Shown: piece by piece, positions 51,753 through 62,199 of the stretch | Layout: each line of letters opens with the position of its first letter | How positions within the stretch are numbered: position 1 is the stretch's first letter | Source: Luteococcus japonicus | Lineage (GTDB): Bacteria > Actinomycetota > Actinomycetes > Propionibacteriales > Propionibacteriaceae | Direction: 5' to 3' | Assembly: GCF_003752415.1 (NCBI RefSeq) | Contig: NZ_RKHG01000001.1 | Coordinates: 1,116,001 to 1,180,000 of the forward strand | DNA: 64,000 nucleotides | Program-made: the position numbers and the translations under genes | Notes under the pieces: model-generated | What the model was told of the DNA's origin: nothing | Seen by the model: only the letters and a program-made list of their open reading frames with translations | Database searches by the model: none

Positions 51753-53348
51753 TCAACGCAGGAAGACGCCGGCCTGCCCAGCCAGGTCCAGCAGCGGCTG
51801 GGCGTAGATGCCGAAGACCAGGGTGCCGACGGCACCGAGGATGACGACCAGCCAGGTCATCCACGACGGGCTGACGACCTCGACCTCGTCATCAACCGGG
51901 TTGCGGAAGAACATCACGACGATCATCCGGATGTAGATGAAGGCCGCAACCAGGCTCATCAGGATCGCGATGCCCACCAACCACGGGTAGCCGCCCTTCC
52001 ATGCGGCGGTGAAGGCGAGCAGCTTGCCGATGAAGCCGGCCGTCGGCGGGACACCGGCGAAGCTCAGCAGGAAGAGCGCCATCAGGGCACCCAGTGCCGG
52101 GCTCTTGCGGCCGACGCCCTGCCATGCGGCGAGACTCGTGGCCTCACCACCGGCCTTGCGCACCATGGTCACCAGCCCGAAGGCACCCAGCGTTGCCAGG
52201 CCATAGGCGGCCAGGTAGACCAGTACGGCGCTGGTGGAGCCGATGCCGCCGGGCAGCAGGCCGTTGGCCGCGGTGTTGGCACCGACGATGGCCACCAGGA
52301 TGAAACCTGCGTGGGCGATTGAGGAGTAGGCCAGCATGCGCTTGACGTCGGTCTGGGTCAGGGCAATCAGGGCACCCACGCACATGGTGAGCACGGCGAT
52401 GACCGCCAGCAGCGGCTGCCAGTCCCAGCGGGCGGCACCGAGGCCCACGTAGAAGACGCGCATCAGCGCGACCACTGCGGCGAACTTGGTGCAGATGGCC
52501 ATGAAGGCCGTGACGGGAGTCGGCGAGCCGGTGTACACGTCCGGGGTCCACGAGTGGAAGGGCACGGCACCGATCTTGAACAGCAGACCGACCGCCACCA
52601 GCCCCATGCCCGCCAGCAGCAGGCCCCGGCCCTGGCCACCCGCCGAGATGGCCTGGTCGATGGCGCGCAGCTGGAAGGAGCCCGCGTAGCCGTAGAGCAG
52701 TGCGGTGCCGTAGAGGAACATCGCGCTGGACAGGGCGCCCAGCAGGAAGTACTTCAGCGCGGCCTCCTGGCTCAGCATCCGGCGGCGACGCGCCAGACCG
52801 GCGAGCAGGTAGAGCGGCAGGGAGAAGATCTCCAGGGCCACGAACATGACCAGCAGGTCATTGGCACTGGCGAACAGCATCATGCCGAACAGGCTGAACA
52901 GCAGGAGCGGGAAGACCTCGGTGTGCTCGGCGCGGGCGGCGATGGCCTCCCGCTCCAGCGGCGAACCGGGAACCGACGAGCCCATCGCCGTGAACTGCGA
53001 CTGGCCACCGGAGACCCGTCGCTCCGCGAACAGCAGCGCGGTCATCAGGCCGAAGACCAACAGGGCACCCCAGGCGAACCAGGTGGGGCCGTCGACGGCG
53101 ATCGATCCGAGCATTGCGATCTGGGCGTTGCCGATGATCCAGTTGCGCACCAGCAGGGCCAGCGCCGCACCCAGGGTGACGATGCTGACGATCAGCTGCG
53201 CGCCGTAGCGGGGACCGCGCTTGCTGGTGGTCTCCACCAGGATTGACAGACAGGCACCCAGCAGCACCAGGATCAACGGGGCGAGCAGGCGGAACTCGGG
53301 CTTCGGGGCCGTGATCTCGAGGGGAATCATGACGTCGAGCAAGCTCAT
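51753..53348 (-). CDS. nuoN: NADH-quinone oxidoreductase subunit N
   Basis: Antiporter-like proton-pumping subunit of complex I, 531 residues and about 14 membrane helices. Family blocks are visible: ASANDLLVMFVALEIFSLPLYLLAGL, SQEAALKYFLLGALSSAMFLYG, and FHSWTPDVYTGSPTPVTAFMA. ATG at 53348 follows AAGGGAG at 7 bases and overlaps the nuoM stop (TGATG). It is last gene of the operon. Confidence 0.97.
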   Translation of the reverse strand: MSLLDVMIPLEITAPKPEFRLLAPLILVLLGACLSILVETTSKRGPRYGAQLIVSIVTLGAALALLVRNWIIGNAQIAMLGSIAVDGPTWFAWGALLVFGLMTALLFAERRVSGGQSQFTAMGSSVPGSPLEREAIAARAEHTEVFPLLLFSLFGMMLFASANDLLVMFVALEIFSLPLYLLAGLARRRRMLSQEAALKYFLLGALSSAMFLYGTALLYGYAGSFQLRAIDQAISAGGQGRGLLLAGMGLVAVGLLFKIGAVPFHSWTPDVYTGSPTPVTAFMAICTKFAAVVALMRVFYVGLGAARWDWQPLLAVIAVLTMCVGALIALTQTDVKRMLAYSSIAHAGFILVAIVGANTAANGLLPGGIGSTSAVLVYLAAYGLATLGAFGLVTMVRKAGGEATSLAAWQGVGRKSPALGALMALFLLSFAGVPPTAGFIGKLLAFTAAWKGGYPWLVGIAILMSLVAAFIYIRMIVVMFFRNPVDDEVEVVSPSWMTWLVVILGAVGTLVFGIYAQPLLDLAGQAGVFLR

Positions 53349-54850
53349 CACTTGACTCCCTTCGCGGCAGGTTCCGGATCAGTCATGCCAATTTGGGACA
53401 TGGTGTCCTTCGCGGTGTTCTCGGTGACGTGCAGCATCGGCATCGGCAGGAAACCGAGCACCAGCAGCAGCGCGACGAGGGGGGCCATGACGGCCTTCTC
53501 GCGCACGTCGAGGTCATTGTTGGTGAAGTGTCTGTCCGCCTGCTCGGTGACCGGACCGGTCATCGTGCGCTGGTAGGCAAGCAGGATGTAGAGCGCGGCG
53601 AGCACCGTGCCCAGCGTGGAGATGGCGGTGACCACGGGGTGGCGCTGCCATGCCCCGGCCATCACCATGAACTCGCTGATGAAGCTGGACATGCCGGGCA
53701 GTGCCATCGCGGACAGGCCGGAGACCAGGAAGAGGCCGGCGGCCACCGGGGCCAGCTTCTGCACGCCGCCGAAGGCGTCGATGCTGGCGCTGCCGCGGCG
53801 TCGGATCAGGAATCCGACGACGAGGAAGAGCGCGGCTGTCGAGAAGCCGTGGTTGAGCATGTAGAAGATCGTGCCGTTCATCGACTGGCTGGTGAAGGCG
53901 AAGATGCCCAGCACCATGAAGCCGAAGTGGCTGACCGAGGTGTAGCTGACCAGCCGCAGCAGGTCCTTCGAGCCGATGGCCATCAGGGCGCCGTACAGGA
54001 TGGACAGCACCGCCAGGCCCAGCACCACCGGAGTGGCCCACTTGCTGGCCTCCGGGAAGAGGGTCAGGCAGAAGCGGATCATGCCGAAGGTGCCGATCTT
54101 GTCCAGGATGCCGACCAGCAGCGTCGAGGCGCCCGGAGTGGCCTGCTCGGCCGTGTCCGGAAGCCAGGTGTGCACCGGGACCATGGGGGCCTTGATCGCG
54201 AAGGCGATGAAGAAGGCGGCCCACAGCCAACGGCCGATGCTGCCGTCGATGTGCAGGGCGGCCAGGTCGCTGATCAGGAAGCTCGGCTTGCCGCTGCCGG
54301 CGCTGTGTGCGCCCAGCCCGATGATGCCGAAGAGCAGCACCAGACCGCCGGCCAGCGAGTAGAGCAGGAACTTCAGGGCCGCCTGCCCACGCTTCGGGCC
54401 GCCCCAGCCACCGACGAGGAAGTACATCGGGATCAGGGTGGCCTCGAAGAAGAGGTAGAAAAGCAGCGCATCGGTGGCCATGAAGACGTACAGCGCGAGG
54501 CCCTCGAGAATGAGCGCCAGGGCGAAGAAGGTACTGGTGGACCAGGTGCCTTCCTGCTCCCCCACCTTCCACTCGGCGAGCAGGACGATGGGGACCAGGA
54601 TGACGGTCAGCAGGACCATGGCCTTGGCCATGCCGTCCAGGCCCAGCGCATAGTGCGCGCCGATCGAGGAGATCCAGGTGTGCTGCTCGGCCAGGTCACC
54701 CGAGGCGAAGAAGGCCACAAGGCCCAGCGCCAGGGTAGCCAGGCTGATGCCGAGGCCGAGGAGCCGGCCAGCACCTCCCTTCACGAAGAACAGGAGAAGG
54801 CCACCGACCAGTGGCACGAGGGCCAGCGCGGTGAGCAAGGGGAAAGTCAT
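53348..54850 (-). CDS. nuoM: NADH-quinone oxidoreductase subunit M
   Basis: Second antiporter-like membrane subunit, 500 residues and about 14 helices. It has LFYLFFEATLIPMYFLVGGWGG (the conserved Glu of helix 5), VPVHTWLPDTAEQATPGASTLLVGI and SVSHFGFMVLGIFAFT. It starts 14 bases after nuoL. Confidence 0.97.
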   Translation of the reverse strand: MTFPLLTALALVPLVGGLLLFFVKGGAGRLLGLGISLATLALGLVAFFASGDLAEQHTWISSIGAHYALGLDGMAKAMVLLTVILVPIVLLAEWKVGEQEGTWSTSTFFALALILEGLALYVFMATDALLFYLFFEATLIPMYFLVGGWGGPKRGQAALKFLLYSLAGGLVLLFGIIGLGAHSAGSGKPSFLISDLAALHIDGSIGRWLWAAFFIAFAIKAPMVPVHTWLPDTAEQATPGASTLLVGILDKIGTFGMIRFCLTLFPEASKWATPVVLGLAVLSILYGALMAIGSKDLLRLVSYTSVSHFGFMVLGIFAFTSQSMNGTIFYMLNHGFSTAALFLVVGFLIRRRGSASIDAFGGVQKLAPVAAGLFLVSGLSAMALPGMSSFISEFMVMAGAWQRHPVVTAISTLGTVLAALYILLAYQRTMTGPVTEQADRHFTNNDLDVREKAVMAPLVALLLVLGFLPMPMLHVTENTAKDTMSQIGMTDPEPAAKGVK

Positions 54851-54864
54851 TGTTTCTCCTCCCC

Positions 54865-56772
54865 TCAGGCCAGCTGGCCGAGGATCAGTGCCAACCCGAC
54901 CAGGATCGCGCCAGCGACCATGGTGAGGGCGTAGCTGCGAACGTAACCGTTCTGCAGCTTGCGGACGACGGTGGACAGGCCACCCAGTGCAGTGGCGGTA
55001 CCCATCACGGCACCGTCGACGACCCCGCGGTCGGTGTGGTCGAGAACCTCGACCAGCTTCTGGCCGGGACGCATGAAGACGGCCTCGTTGAAGTGGTCAC
55101 CGTAGAGGTCATTGCGGCCTGCGATGGCGAACACATTGTTGGTGGCGGGCTGGAAGGACGGGATCTCCTTGCGGAAGAAGAACCAGCCGCAGAAGACGCC
55201 CAAGGCCACGACACCCATGGTCAGCATGCCGATCGGCGTGATGTGCGTGAGCGCGGTGTGGTGCACCTCGGCGCCCGTCGCCGGTTCCAGCCACTCCCCG
55301 ATCCAGTTGTTCATCAGCGCACCGGCGACGATGGACAGCACCGCCAGCACCATCAGCGGGATGGTCATGGTCAGCGGGGACTCGTGCGGGTGCACGCCCT
55401 TCAGCCAACGCTTCTCGCCGAAGAAGGTCATCATCATCAGGCGAGTCATGTAGAAGGCGGTGACCAGGGCACCCAGCAGGGCCAGCGACCCGAAGACCGG
55501 GGACTTCTCGAAGGCGGCCTCAATGATGTGGTCCTTGGAGAAGTAGCCCGAGGTGAAGGGGAAGCCGATGATGGCCAGGTAGCCCATCGCGAAGGTCAGG
55601 AAGGTGATCGGCATCGCCTTGCGCAGGGCGCCGAAGTGGCGCATGTCCACGTCGTCGCTCATCCCGTGCATCACCGAACCGGCACCCAGGAACATGTTGG
55701 CCTTGAAGAAGCCGTGCGTGATCAAGTGGAAGATCGCGAAGGCGGCACCGATCGGGCCGAGGCCCGCGGCGAGCATCATGTAGCCGATCTGGCTCATGGT
55801 GGATCCGGCCAGCACCTTCTTGATGTCGTCCTTGCTGGTGCCGATCCACGCGCCGTAGAGCAGGGTGATCGTGCCGATCACCGCGACGGCGATCTGCGCG
55901 GTCTCGGTCTGCGCGTAGACGTGGTGGCTGCGCACGACGAGGTAGACGCCGGCGGTGACCATCGTCGCCGCGTGGATCAGGGCGGAGACCGGGGTCGGGC
56001 CCTCCATGGCGTCCAGCAGCCAGGCCTGCAGCGGGAACTGGGCGGACTTGCCGCAGGCGGCCACCAGGAGCAGCAGGCCGATCACGGTCGCCCAGAAGGG
56101 CGACAGCTTCGTGGCGTGCTCGTTGACGTCGACGAAGGCCGAACTGCCCAGCTGGGAGAGCATGGTGAAGATCGCCATGGTCAGGCCCAGGTCACCGACG
56201 CGGTTCATCACGAAGGCCTTCTTGCCGGCCAGGGCCGCGGAGGTCTTGTGCTGCCAGAAGGAGATCAGCAGGAAGGAGGCCAGACCGACGCCCTCCCAGC
56301 CGAAGAAGGTGATCAGGTAGTTGTCGCCCAGCACCAGGGTCAGCATCGCCGCCACGAACAGGTTCAGGTAGGCGAAGAAGCGACGACGGCGCTCGTCGTG
56401 GGCCATGTAGCCGATCGAGTAGATGTGGATCAGCGAACCCACACCGGTGATCAGCAGCACGAACAGGATCGACAGCTGGTCGACCAGCAGGCTGACGTCG
56501 ACCTTCCACGAACCGGCCTCGAAGAGGGTCCACAGCTGGTTGGTGACGGCGCGCTGGCCGGGCTCGCGCCCGAGCATCTCACCGAACAGGCAGGCGCCGA
56601 TGGAGAAGGAGTAGAGGGAGGCGAGGGTTGCCAGCAGGTGGCCCCACTTGTCCGTGACCCGGCCGGCCAGCAGCAGGAAGGCTGCAACCACGCCGGGGAC
56701 GGCGATCATCGTCCACGCATAGCGGAACATACCGCTCGCGGCGATGGGAGTGACTGTCTCGAGAAGATTCAC
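54865..56772 (-). CDS. nuoL: NADH-quinone oxidoreductase subunit L
   Basis: Distal proton-pumping subunit with the long lateral helix, 635 residues and about 16 membrane helices. Recognisable blocks are NYLITFFGWEGVGLASFLLI, FPLQAWLLDAMEGPTPVSALIHAATMVTAGVYLVVR and MSQIGYMMLAAG. The GTG start at 56772 follows a GAGGGGG site, 10 bases after nuoK. Confidence 0.97.
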   Translation of the reverse strand: MNLLETVTPIAASGMFRYAWTMIAVPGVVAAFLLLAGRVTDKWGHLLATLASLYSFSIGACLFGEMLGREPGQRAVTNQLWTLFEAGSWKVDVSLLVDQLSILFVLLITGVGSLIHIYSIGYMAHDERRRRFFAYLNLFVAAMLTLVLGDNYLITFFGWEGVGLASFLLISFWQHKTSAALAGKKAFVMNRVGDLGLTMAIFTMLSQLGSSAFVDVNEHATKLSPFWATVIGLLLLVAACGKSAQFPLQAWLLDAMEGPTPVSALIHAATMVTAGVYLVVRSHHVYAQTETAQIAVAVIGTITLLYGAWIGTSKDDIKKVLAGSTMSQIGYMMLAAGLGPIGAAFAIFHLITHGFFKANMFLGAGSVMHGMSDDVDMRHFGALRKAMPITFLTFAMGYLAIIGFPFTSGYFSKDHIIEAAFEKSPVFGSLALLGALVTAFYMTRLMMMTFFGEKRWLKGVHPHESPLTMTIPLMVLAVLSIVAGALMNNWIGEWLEPATGAEVHHTALTHITPIGMLTMGVVALGVFCGWFFFRKEIPSFQPATNNVFAIAGRNDLYGDHFNEAVFMRPGQKLVEVLDHTDRGVVDGAVMGTATALGGLSTVVRKLQNGYVRSYALTMVAGAILVGLALILGQLA

Positions 56773-56782
56773 CGATGCCCCC

Positions 56783-57082
56783 TCAGAACTTCAGCAGGTT
56801 TGCGTCGTCGACCGAGGCCGAGCGTCGGGTACGGAACAGGGTCACGATGATGGCCAGGCCCACCACGACCTCGGCTGCCGCGACCACCATCACGAAGAAG
56901 GTGGCCACCTGCCCGTCGAGGTTGCCGTGCACGTGGGAGAAGTTCACCATCGCGAGATTTGCCGAGTTGAGCATCAGCTCGATCGACATGAAGGCCACCA
57001 GCGCATTGCGGCGCAGCAGGAAGCCCAGGACGCCGAGGCTGAACAGGATGGCACTCAGCACCAAGTAGTAGTTCGGGTTCAT
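56783..57082 (-). CDS. nuoK: NADH-quinone oxidoreductase subunit K
   Basis: Small membrane subunit, 99 residues and three helices, with the membrane glutamates in [16 protein letters not shown]-type context (here [20 protein letters not shown]) and [16 protein letters not shown]. The start overlaps the nuoJ stop (ATGA). Confidence 0.97.
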   Translation of the reverse strand: MNPNYYLVLSAILFSLGVLGFLLRRNALVAFMSIELMLNSANLAMVNFSHVHGNLDGQVATFFVMVVAAAEVVVGLAIIVTLFRTRRSASVDDANLLKF

Positions 57083-57891
57083 TCCCGGCCCTCCTCGGCC
57101 TTGACGGACTCGATGGCCTCGAAGGCGCGCTTCGTGGGGGCCCCGAGCTCTTCGGGATTGGTCACCACGCCGCGCTCGTACATGGCGTCGACCACCGAGT
57201 TGCGGGCGATGCTGCCGTCGGGCAGCAGGGCGGGCGACTGGATGGCATTGCTGCGTGCGTAGACACCGGGGTTCGGCAGGGCGCCGGGGTGGGCGCCCTC
57301 GGTGGCGTACTTGCGCATGCGGGCCTGCACCTGGCCGGCCTGGCGCACCTTCGGGCGCAGTTGCTCGCCGTGCGCCAGCACCATCGCGGCCAGCGCGGCG
57401 GTGATCAGCAGGGCGGCGGTGGCCTCGAAGATGAAGACGTACTTGGTGAAGACCAGTTCGGCCAGCCCGGGGACATTGCCGTCCTGGGCCTGGTTGGCGG
57501 CATCGAGCCCGACCGGGCTGCCGACCACCGCGTTGCCGATGGCCGTGATCAGCAGGGCACCGAAGCCGAGGGCCGCCAGGACCGAGGCGACGCGGTGACC
57601 CTTGATGGTCTCCATCAGGCTGTCGGTCGTGTTGACGCCGACCAGCATCATCACGAACAGGAAGAGCATCAGGATGGCGCCCATGTAGACGATGATCTGC
57701 ACCACGAACAGGAAGGGTGCATCAAGCGAGGCGTAGAGCCCGGCGAGCGCGATCATCATGGCCGCGAGCCAGACCGCGGAATGCACGGGCTTGCGGCTCA
57801 GCACCATGCCCAGGGCACCCAGCACCGCAAGCGGCGCGAGCACCCAGAAGGCGACCGCCTGGGCGGTCACGAGCGGGACGAGGCTGATCAT
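57079..57891 (-). CDS. nuoJ: NADH-quinone oxidoreductase subunit J
   Basis: Membrane subunit, 270 residues. The first 170 form five helices with [25 protein letters not shown] (the pi-bulge region). The C-terminal 100 residues are a hydrophilic extension ([29 protein letters not shown] region), longer than in E. coli NuoJ (184 residues) but typical of actinobacteria. It overlaps nuoI by 4 bases. Confidence 0.96.
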   Translation of the reverse strand: MISLVPLVTAQAVAFWVLAPLAVLGALGMVLSRKPVHSAVWLAAMMIALAGLYASLDAPFLFVVQIIVYMGAILMLFLFVMMLVGVNTTDSLMETIKGHRVASVLAALGFGALLITAIGNAVVGSPVGLDAANQAQDGNVPGLAELVFTKYVFIFEATAALLITAALAAMVLAHGEQLRPKVRQAGQVQARMRKYATEGAHPGALPNPGVYARSNAIQSPALLPDGSIARNSVVDAMYERGVVTNPEELGAPTKRAFEAIESVKAEEGRE

Positions 57892-58448
57892 TTGGTGGCT
57901 CCCTGGGTCTTCGTGGAGGCGCTGCGCACGTCGGGTTGACCGGTGGCCGGCAGTCCGAGGAAGTAGTCCTTCTCGTCATCGCCGAGGCGACGCGGGTGCG
58001 GTGGCTGCTCCATGCCGGTCAGCAGCGGGGCCAACAGGCGGTCCTTCTCGTAGATCAGCACCTCGCGCGAGCGGTCCGCGAGCTTGAACTCGTTGGTCAT
58101 GGTCAGGGCGCGCGTCGGGCACGCCTCGATGCACATGCCGCAGAAGATGCAGCGCAGGTAGTTGATCTGGTAGACGCGGCCGTAGCGCTCACCGGGGCTG
58201 TATCGCTGGTCCTCGGTGTTGTCACCGGCCTCGACGTAGATGGCGTCGGCCGGGCAGGCCCACGCGCAGAGCTCGCAGCCCACACACTTCTCCAGGCCGT
58301 CGGGCCAGCGGTTGAGCTGGTGACGCCCGTGGAAGCGGGGGGCGAAGACCTTCTCCTTGCCCTTCTGGGGGTAGCCCTGGGTGAAGGTCTTGCGGAACAT
58401 GGTGCGGAAAGTGATGCCGAAGCCGGCCCACTGGTCGAAGAGGCCCAT
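57888..58448 (-). CDS. nuoI: NADH-quinone oxidoreductase subunit I
   Basis: Peripheral-arm ferredoxin with clusters N6a and N6b, 186 residues. Both motifs are complete: [18 protein letters not shown] and [19 protein letters not shown]. The C-terminal extension ends in KTQGATK. It gives a reference for the shorter NuoI-like protein at 43082. The start overlaps the nuoH stop by one base (TGATG). Confidence 0.97.
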   Translation of the reverse strand: MGLFDQWAGFGITFRTMFRKTFTQGYPQKGKEKVFAPRFHGRHQLNRWPDGLEKCVGCELCAWACPADAIYVEAGDNTEDQRYSPGERYGRVYQINYLRCIFCGMCIEACPTRALTMTNEFKLADRSREVLIYEKDRLLAPLLTGMEQPPHPRRLGDDEKDYFLGLPATGQPDVRSASTKTQGATK

Positions 58449-59785
58449 CAGGCGTCAACTCCGTTCTTGTCAGCAAGGTCGTCGTCGAGGCGAGCACGCT
58501 GGGCGCTCACGACGGGGGTTGCGGTGGGCAGTGCCTGACCGGGCATCGGGGGCACCGGGTATCCACCGGCGAAGGCGTCGAAGTCGCCCTCGTCGTCGAT
58601 CTCGGTGGTGCGCTCCGGCTCACCGCCGAGCAGCAGCCAGGCCAGCAGCAGCAGGCACAGGACGCCCATGATGCCGGCGAGCACCACGCGGGCATTGCCC
58701 TCGGCGCCCATGGTGGCCTTCATCAGGGTGACCATCACGATCCACGCCAGGCTGAAGGGGATCAGCCGCTTCCAGCCGATGCCCATGAACTGGTCGTAGC
58801 GGAAGCGCGGCAGCGCACCACGGCACCAGATCAGGCAGAAGATCATGACCTGCGTCTTGAGGAAGAACCACAGCAGGCCCCACCAGCCCTGGTCGATGGA
58901 CTCGATCATGTTGAAGGGGAAGGGGGCGCGGTAGCCGCCGAAGAAGAGCGTGACCGCGAGCGCCGACAGGGTGGCCATGTGGATGAACTCGGCGAGGTAG
59001 TAGGTGCCGTAGCGGAAGCCCGTGTACTCGGTGGAGTAACCACTGACCAGCTCCTGCTCGCACTCCGACAGGTCGAAGGGCGGGGTGTTGGACTCGGCCA
59101 GGATCGAGATGAAGTAGACACAGAAGCTCGGGAAGAGCACCAGCGCGTACCAGCTGGGCAGCGGGACGCTCATCCCGAAGAAGTTCAGGTGAGCCGCCTG
59201 CGCCTCGACGATCTGCGAGGTGGACATGGTGCCGGACATCAGGAAGACCGCCACCAGGGACAAGCCCATCGCGACCTCGTATGAGATCATCTGCGCGCTG
59301 GCTCGCAGGCCACCGAGCAGCGAGTAGGAGTTGTCCGAGCTCCAGCCGGCCAGCACCAGGCCGTAGACGGCCATCGAGCCGGTGGCCAGCGTGAACAGCA
59401 CCGCGACGGGCAGGTCGGTGACCTGCAGGTGGGTGGTCTGGCCGAACATCCTGACCTCACCGGCGAGCGGGATGACCGCCCACGGGGTGAAGGCGCAGAC
59501 GCCGGCGATGACCGGGGCCAGCTTGAAGATCAGCTTGTCCGTGCCGTTCGGGACGAAGGTCTCCTTGAAGAGGAGCTTCATGCCGTCGCCGATGGCCTGC
59601 AGCAGGCCGCCGGGCGAGTTCATGATGGGGCCCTTGCGGTTCTGCATCTTGCCCAGAACGCGGCGCATGAACCACACATTGAACAGGCACCACAGGAGCT
59701 GCAGCATGAACACGCCCAGCACCTTGATCAGCGTGATCCACCACACGTCATTCGGGTGGATCGACGATGCGTTGAGTGGCGTCAT
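58448..59785 (-). CDS. nuoH: NADH-quinone oxidoreductase subunit H
   Basis: Membrane subunit forming the quinone cavity and the junction with the peripheral arm, 445 residues. It has [54 protein letters not shown] (quinone-site acidic loop) and about eight helices. The C-terminal 55 residues are a soluble acidic/Pro-rich tail not needed in E. coli. ATG at 59785 overlaps the nuoG stop. Confidence 0.97.
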   Translation of the reverse strand: MTPLNASSIHPNDVWWITLIKVLGVFMLQLLWCLFNVWFMRRVLGKMQNRKGPIMNSPGGLLQAIGDGMKLLFKETFVPNGTDKLIFKLAPVIAGVCAFTPWAVIPLAGEVRMFGQTTHLQVTDLPVAVLFTLATGSMAVYGLVLAGWSSDNSYSLLGGLRASAQMISYEVAMGLSLVAVFLMSGTMSTSQIVEAQAAHLNFFGMSVPLPSWYALVLFPSFCVYFISILAESNTPPFDLSECEQELVSGYSTEYTGFRYGTYYLAEFIHMATLSALAVTLFFGGYRAPFPFNMIESIDQGWWGLLWFFLKTQVMIFCLIWCRGALPRFRYDQFMGIGWKRLIPFSLAWIVMVTLMKATMGAEGNARVVLAGIMGVLCLLLLAWLLLGGEPERTTEIDDEGDFDAFAGGYPVPPMPGQALPTATPVVSAQRARLDDDLADKNGVDA

Positions 59786-62199
59786 GCCACACCTCCTGCG
59801 ATGTCGGAGTTGTTGGAGACGGCCGTGAGGCCGACCGGGCTGCCGACGGCCGCGCCGATCGAGCGACGGCTGGCCGAGGACGAGTTGGTGGGGATCCACA
59901 CGACGCCGTCGACCATCGTCTCCTCGACGACGACCGGCAGCGCCAGGCTGCCCGTGGGTCCCTGCACGATGACGGATCCGCCCGGGACCAAACCGGCCTG
60001 GGCTGCGGTGGCCGGCGAGACGCGGGCCACGCCGGCCGGGGCGACGGCCTTGAGGTGGTCGGCTCCGTCGAGGCCGGCGGCCTCGTCGTTCATCAGGCGC
60101 CAGCTGTCCAGCAGCACACCGTCGGCGGGCTGCTGCGGCTGGGCGGGCACCAGGTTGGCGCGCTGGCCTTCCCATGCGCCGAGCTCGGCGATCTCGGCGG
60201 CGGCCTGCTTGCCGCCACGCACGCCGAGGTCACTGCCCATGGCGTCGGCCAGCGCGGCCAGCACGCGGATCTCGGTCATCGGGGCATTGTTCTGGCGGTT
60301 CACGACGTTCACGACGCGCTTGCGGTGCTCCCAGTTGGTGAAGCTGCCCGCCTGCTCCTCGACCAGGGAGACCGGGAAGACGACGTCGGCCCGCTCGCTG
60401 ACCTGGGACAGGCGGTTCTCCAGGGAGACCACGAAGCCCGCGGACTCGACGGCGGCCCGTGCCGCGGCCGGATCGGCGAAGTCGGCCAGCTGCACACCCG
60501 AGACGACCAGCGCCTTGAGCTGCCCGGCCGCCGTGGCGGCGAGCATCTCGTCGGCGGACAGGCCGATCTGGCTGGGGAGCCGGTCGACGCCCCAGGCAGC
60601 CTGCAGGTCCACGCGAGCGGTGGCATCCTCCACGGGACGTCCACCCGGGAGCAGGTTCGGCAGGCAACCAGCCTCGATGGCGCCCAGGTCACCGGCTCGA
60701 CGCGGGATCCAGGCCAGACGTGCGCCGGTGCTGTCGGCCAGCTCGGCGACGGCGGACAGGGTGCCGGCCGACTGCGCGGCCCGCTCCCCCACCAGGATGA
60801 TCGTGTCGGCGCCCAGCTCGGTCTGCTGCGGCAGCGCCTGCACGGTGAGGGCCTCGTGGCCGGGCAGGGCGGGCACCAGACGGGCACCCATCTTGCGCGA
60901 ACCATTCGACAGGTGGCTGGCGACGCTGAGCACCTCGAGCTTGTTCTTGCGGACGGCCTTGCGCAACCGCAGGAAGACGATCGGGCTCTCCTCCTCCGGC
61001 TCGAAGTTCACCAGGATGACCCGCTTGGCCTTCTCCAGTTCGGTGTAGGTCACCGATTCGGCCAGTGTGCGGCCAGCGACCCGGGCGGCCAGGAAGCTGG
61101 CCTCCTCGGCGCTGTGCGGGCGCGAGCGGAAGTCGATGTTGTTGGTGCCGAGCACCGCGCGCGCGAAGCGGCCGTAAGCATATGAGGTCTCGTCGAGCAG
61201 GCGGCCACCGGTGAGCACGCCCACCTGCTGGCCGGCGGCCTTCAGGCCAACCACCGCCGCGTCGATCGCCTCGTGCCAGCTGGCCGGGACCAGCTTGCCG
61301 TCGCGACGCACCAGCGGTGTGGTCAGGCGGTCGGTGCCGCGAGCGGACAGGAAGCCGAAGCGGCCCTTGTCACAGCTCCACTCCTCGTTGACCTCCGGGT
61401 CGAGCCCGGCCAGACGACGCTTGACCTGGTAGTGACGGTGGTCCGTGCGCAGGGCGCAACCGGCGGCGCAGTGCTCGCAGCTGGTCTCCGTGCTGACCAG
61501 GTCGAAGGGGCGGCTCTGGAAGCGGTAGTCGGAGCTGGTCAGGGCACCCACCGGGCAGATCTGGATGACATTGCCGCTGAAGTTCGACTCGAAGGGACGC
61601 TCGGCGAACTCGCCGACCTGCTGCAGCGCACCGCGCTCCACCAGGGCGATGAAGGGGTCACCGGCGATCTGCTCCGCGAACCGGGTGCACCGCGCACACA
61701 GCACACAGCGCTCACGGTCCAGCAGCACCAGCTGGGAGACGTTGACCGGCTTCGGGAAGGTCCGCTTCAGGTCGTGGAAGCGGGACTCCCCCTGGCCGTG
61801 GCTCATCGCCTGGTTCTGCAGGGGGCACTCGCCGCCCTTGTCGCAGATCGGGCAGTCCAGCGGGTGGTTGACGAGCAGGAACTCGATGTTGCCCCGCTGC
61901 GCCTTGGCGGCAACCTCATTGGTGGCCGCCGTCTCGACGCGCATGCCGGGCATCACCTCGGTGGTGCAGGCGGCCTGGGGCTTGGGCATCCCGCGGCCAT
62001 TGCCCATGTCCGGGATCTCCACCAGGCACTGTCGGCAGGATCCGGCGGGCTCGAGCAGCGGGTGGTCGCAGAAGCGCGGGATCTCGATGCCGACGCTCTC
62101 GGCGGCGCGGATCAGCAGCGAACCCTTGGGCACGCTGACCTGGACGCCATCGATGGTGAGGGTGACTTCCTCGGGCTTGGGAGCGATGTCGGTGCTCAT
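59782..62199 (-). CDS. nuoG: NADH-quinone oxidoreductase subunit G
   Basis: Largest peripheral subunit, 805 residues, with a chain of iron-sulfur clusters. The N-terminal [2Fe-2S] motifs are FCDHPLLEPAGSCRQC and CTTEV, the His-ligated N5 region is HPLDCPICDKGGECPLQ, and N4 is RCVLCARCTRFAEQIAG. A further set, SCEHCAAGCALR, matches cluster N7 ligands. The C-terminal molybdopterin-fold domain carries no cofactor. It lies between nuoF and nuoH with 4-base overlaps. Confidence 0.97.
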   Translation of the reverse strand: MSTDIAPKPEEVTLTIDGVQVSVPKGSLLIRAAESVGIEIPRFCDHPLLEPAGSCRQCLVEIPDMGNGRGMPKPQAACTTEVMPGMRVETAATNEVAAKAQRGNIEFLLVNHPLDCPICDKGGECPLQNQAMSHGQGESRFHDLKRTFPKPVNVSQLVLLDRERCVLCARCTRFAEQIAGDPFIALVERGALQQVGEFAERPFESNFSGNVIQICPVGALTSSDYRFQSRPFDLVSTETSCEHCAAGCALRTDHRHYQVKRRLAGLDPEVNEEWSCDKGRFGFLSARGTDRLTTPLVRRDGKLVPASWHEAIDAAVVGLKAAGQQVGVLTGGRLLDETSYAYGRFARAVLGTNNIDFRSRPHSAEEASFLAARVAGRTLAESVTYTELEKAKRVILVNFEPEEESPIVFLRLRKAVRKNKLEVLSVASHLSNGSRKMGARLVPALPGHEALTVQALPQQTELGADTIILVGERAAQSAGTLSAVAELADSTGARLAWIPRRAGDLGAIEAGCLPNLLPGGRPVEDATARVDLQAAWGVDRLPSQIGLSADEMLAATAAGQLKALVVSGVQLADFADPAAARAAVESAGFVVSLENRLSQVSERADVVFPVSLVEEQAGSFTNWEHRKRVVNVVNRQNNAPMTEIRVLAALADAMGSDLGVRGGKQAAAEIAELGAWEGQRANLVPAQPQQPADGVLLDSWRLMNDEAAGLDGADHLKAVAPAGVARVSPATAAQAGLVPGGSVIVQGPTGSLALPVVVEETMVDGVVWIPTNSSSASRRSIGAAVGSPVGLTAVSNNSDIAGGVA

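Noticed and set aside
54850-56850. Long plus-strand open frame (666 codons) opposite nuoL
   Set aside because: It is an antisense shadow of nuoL created by GC-rich codon bias; the translation is His/Asp/Gln-rich without family features.
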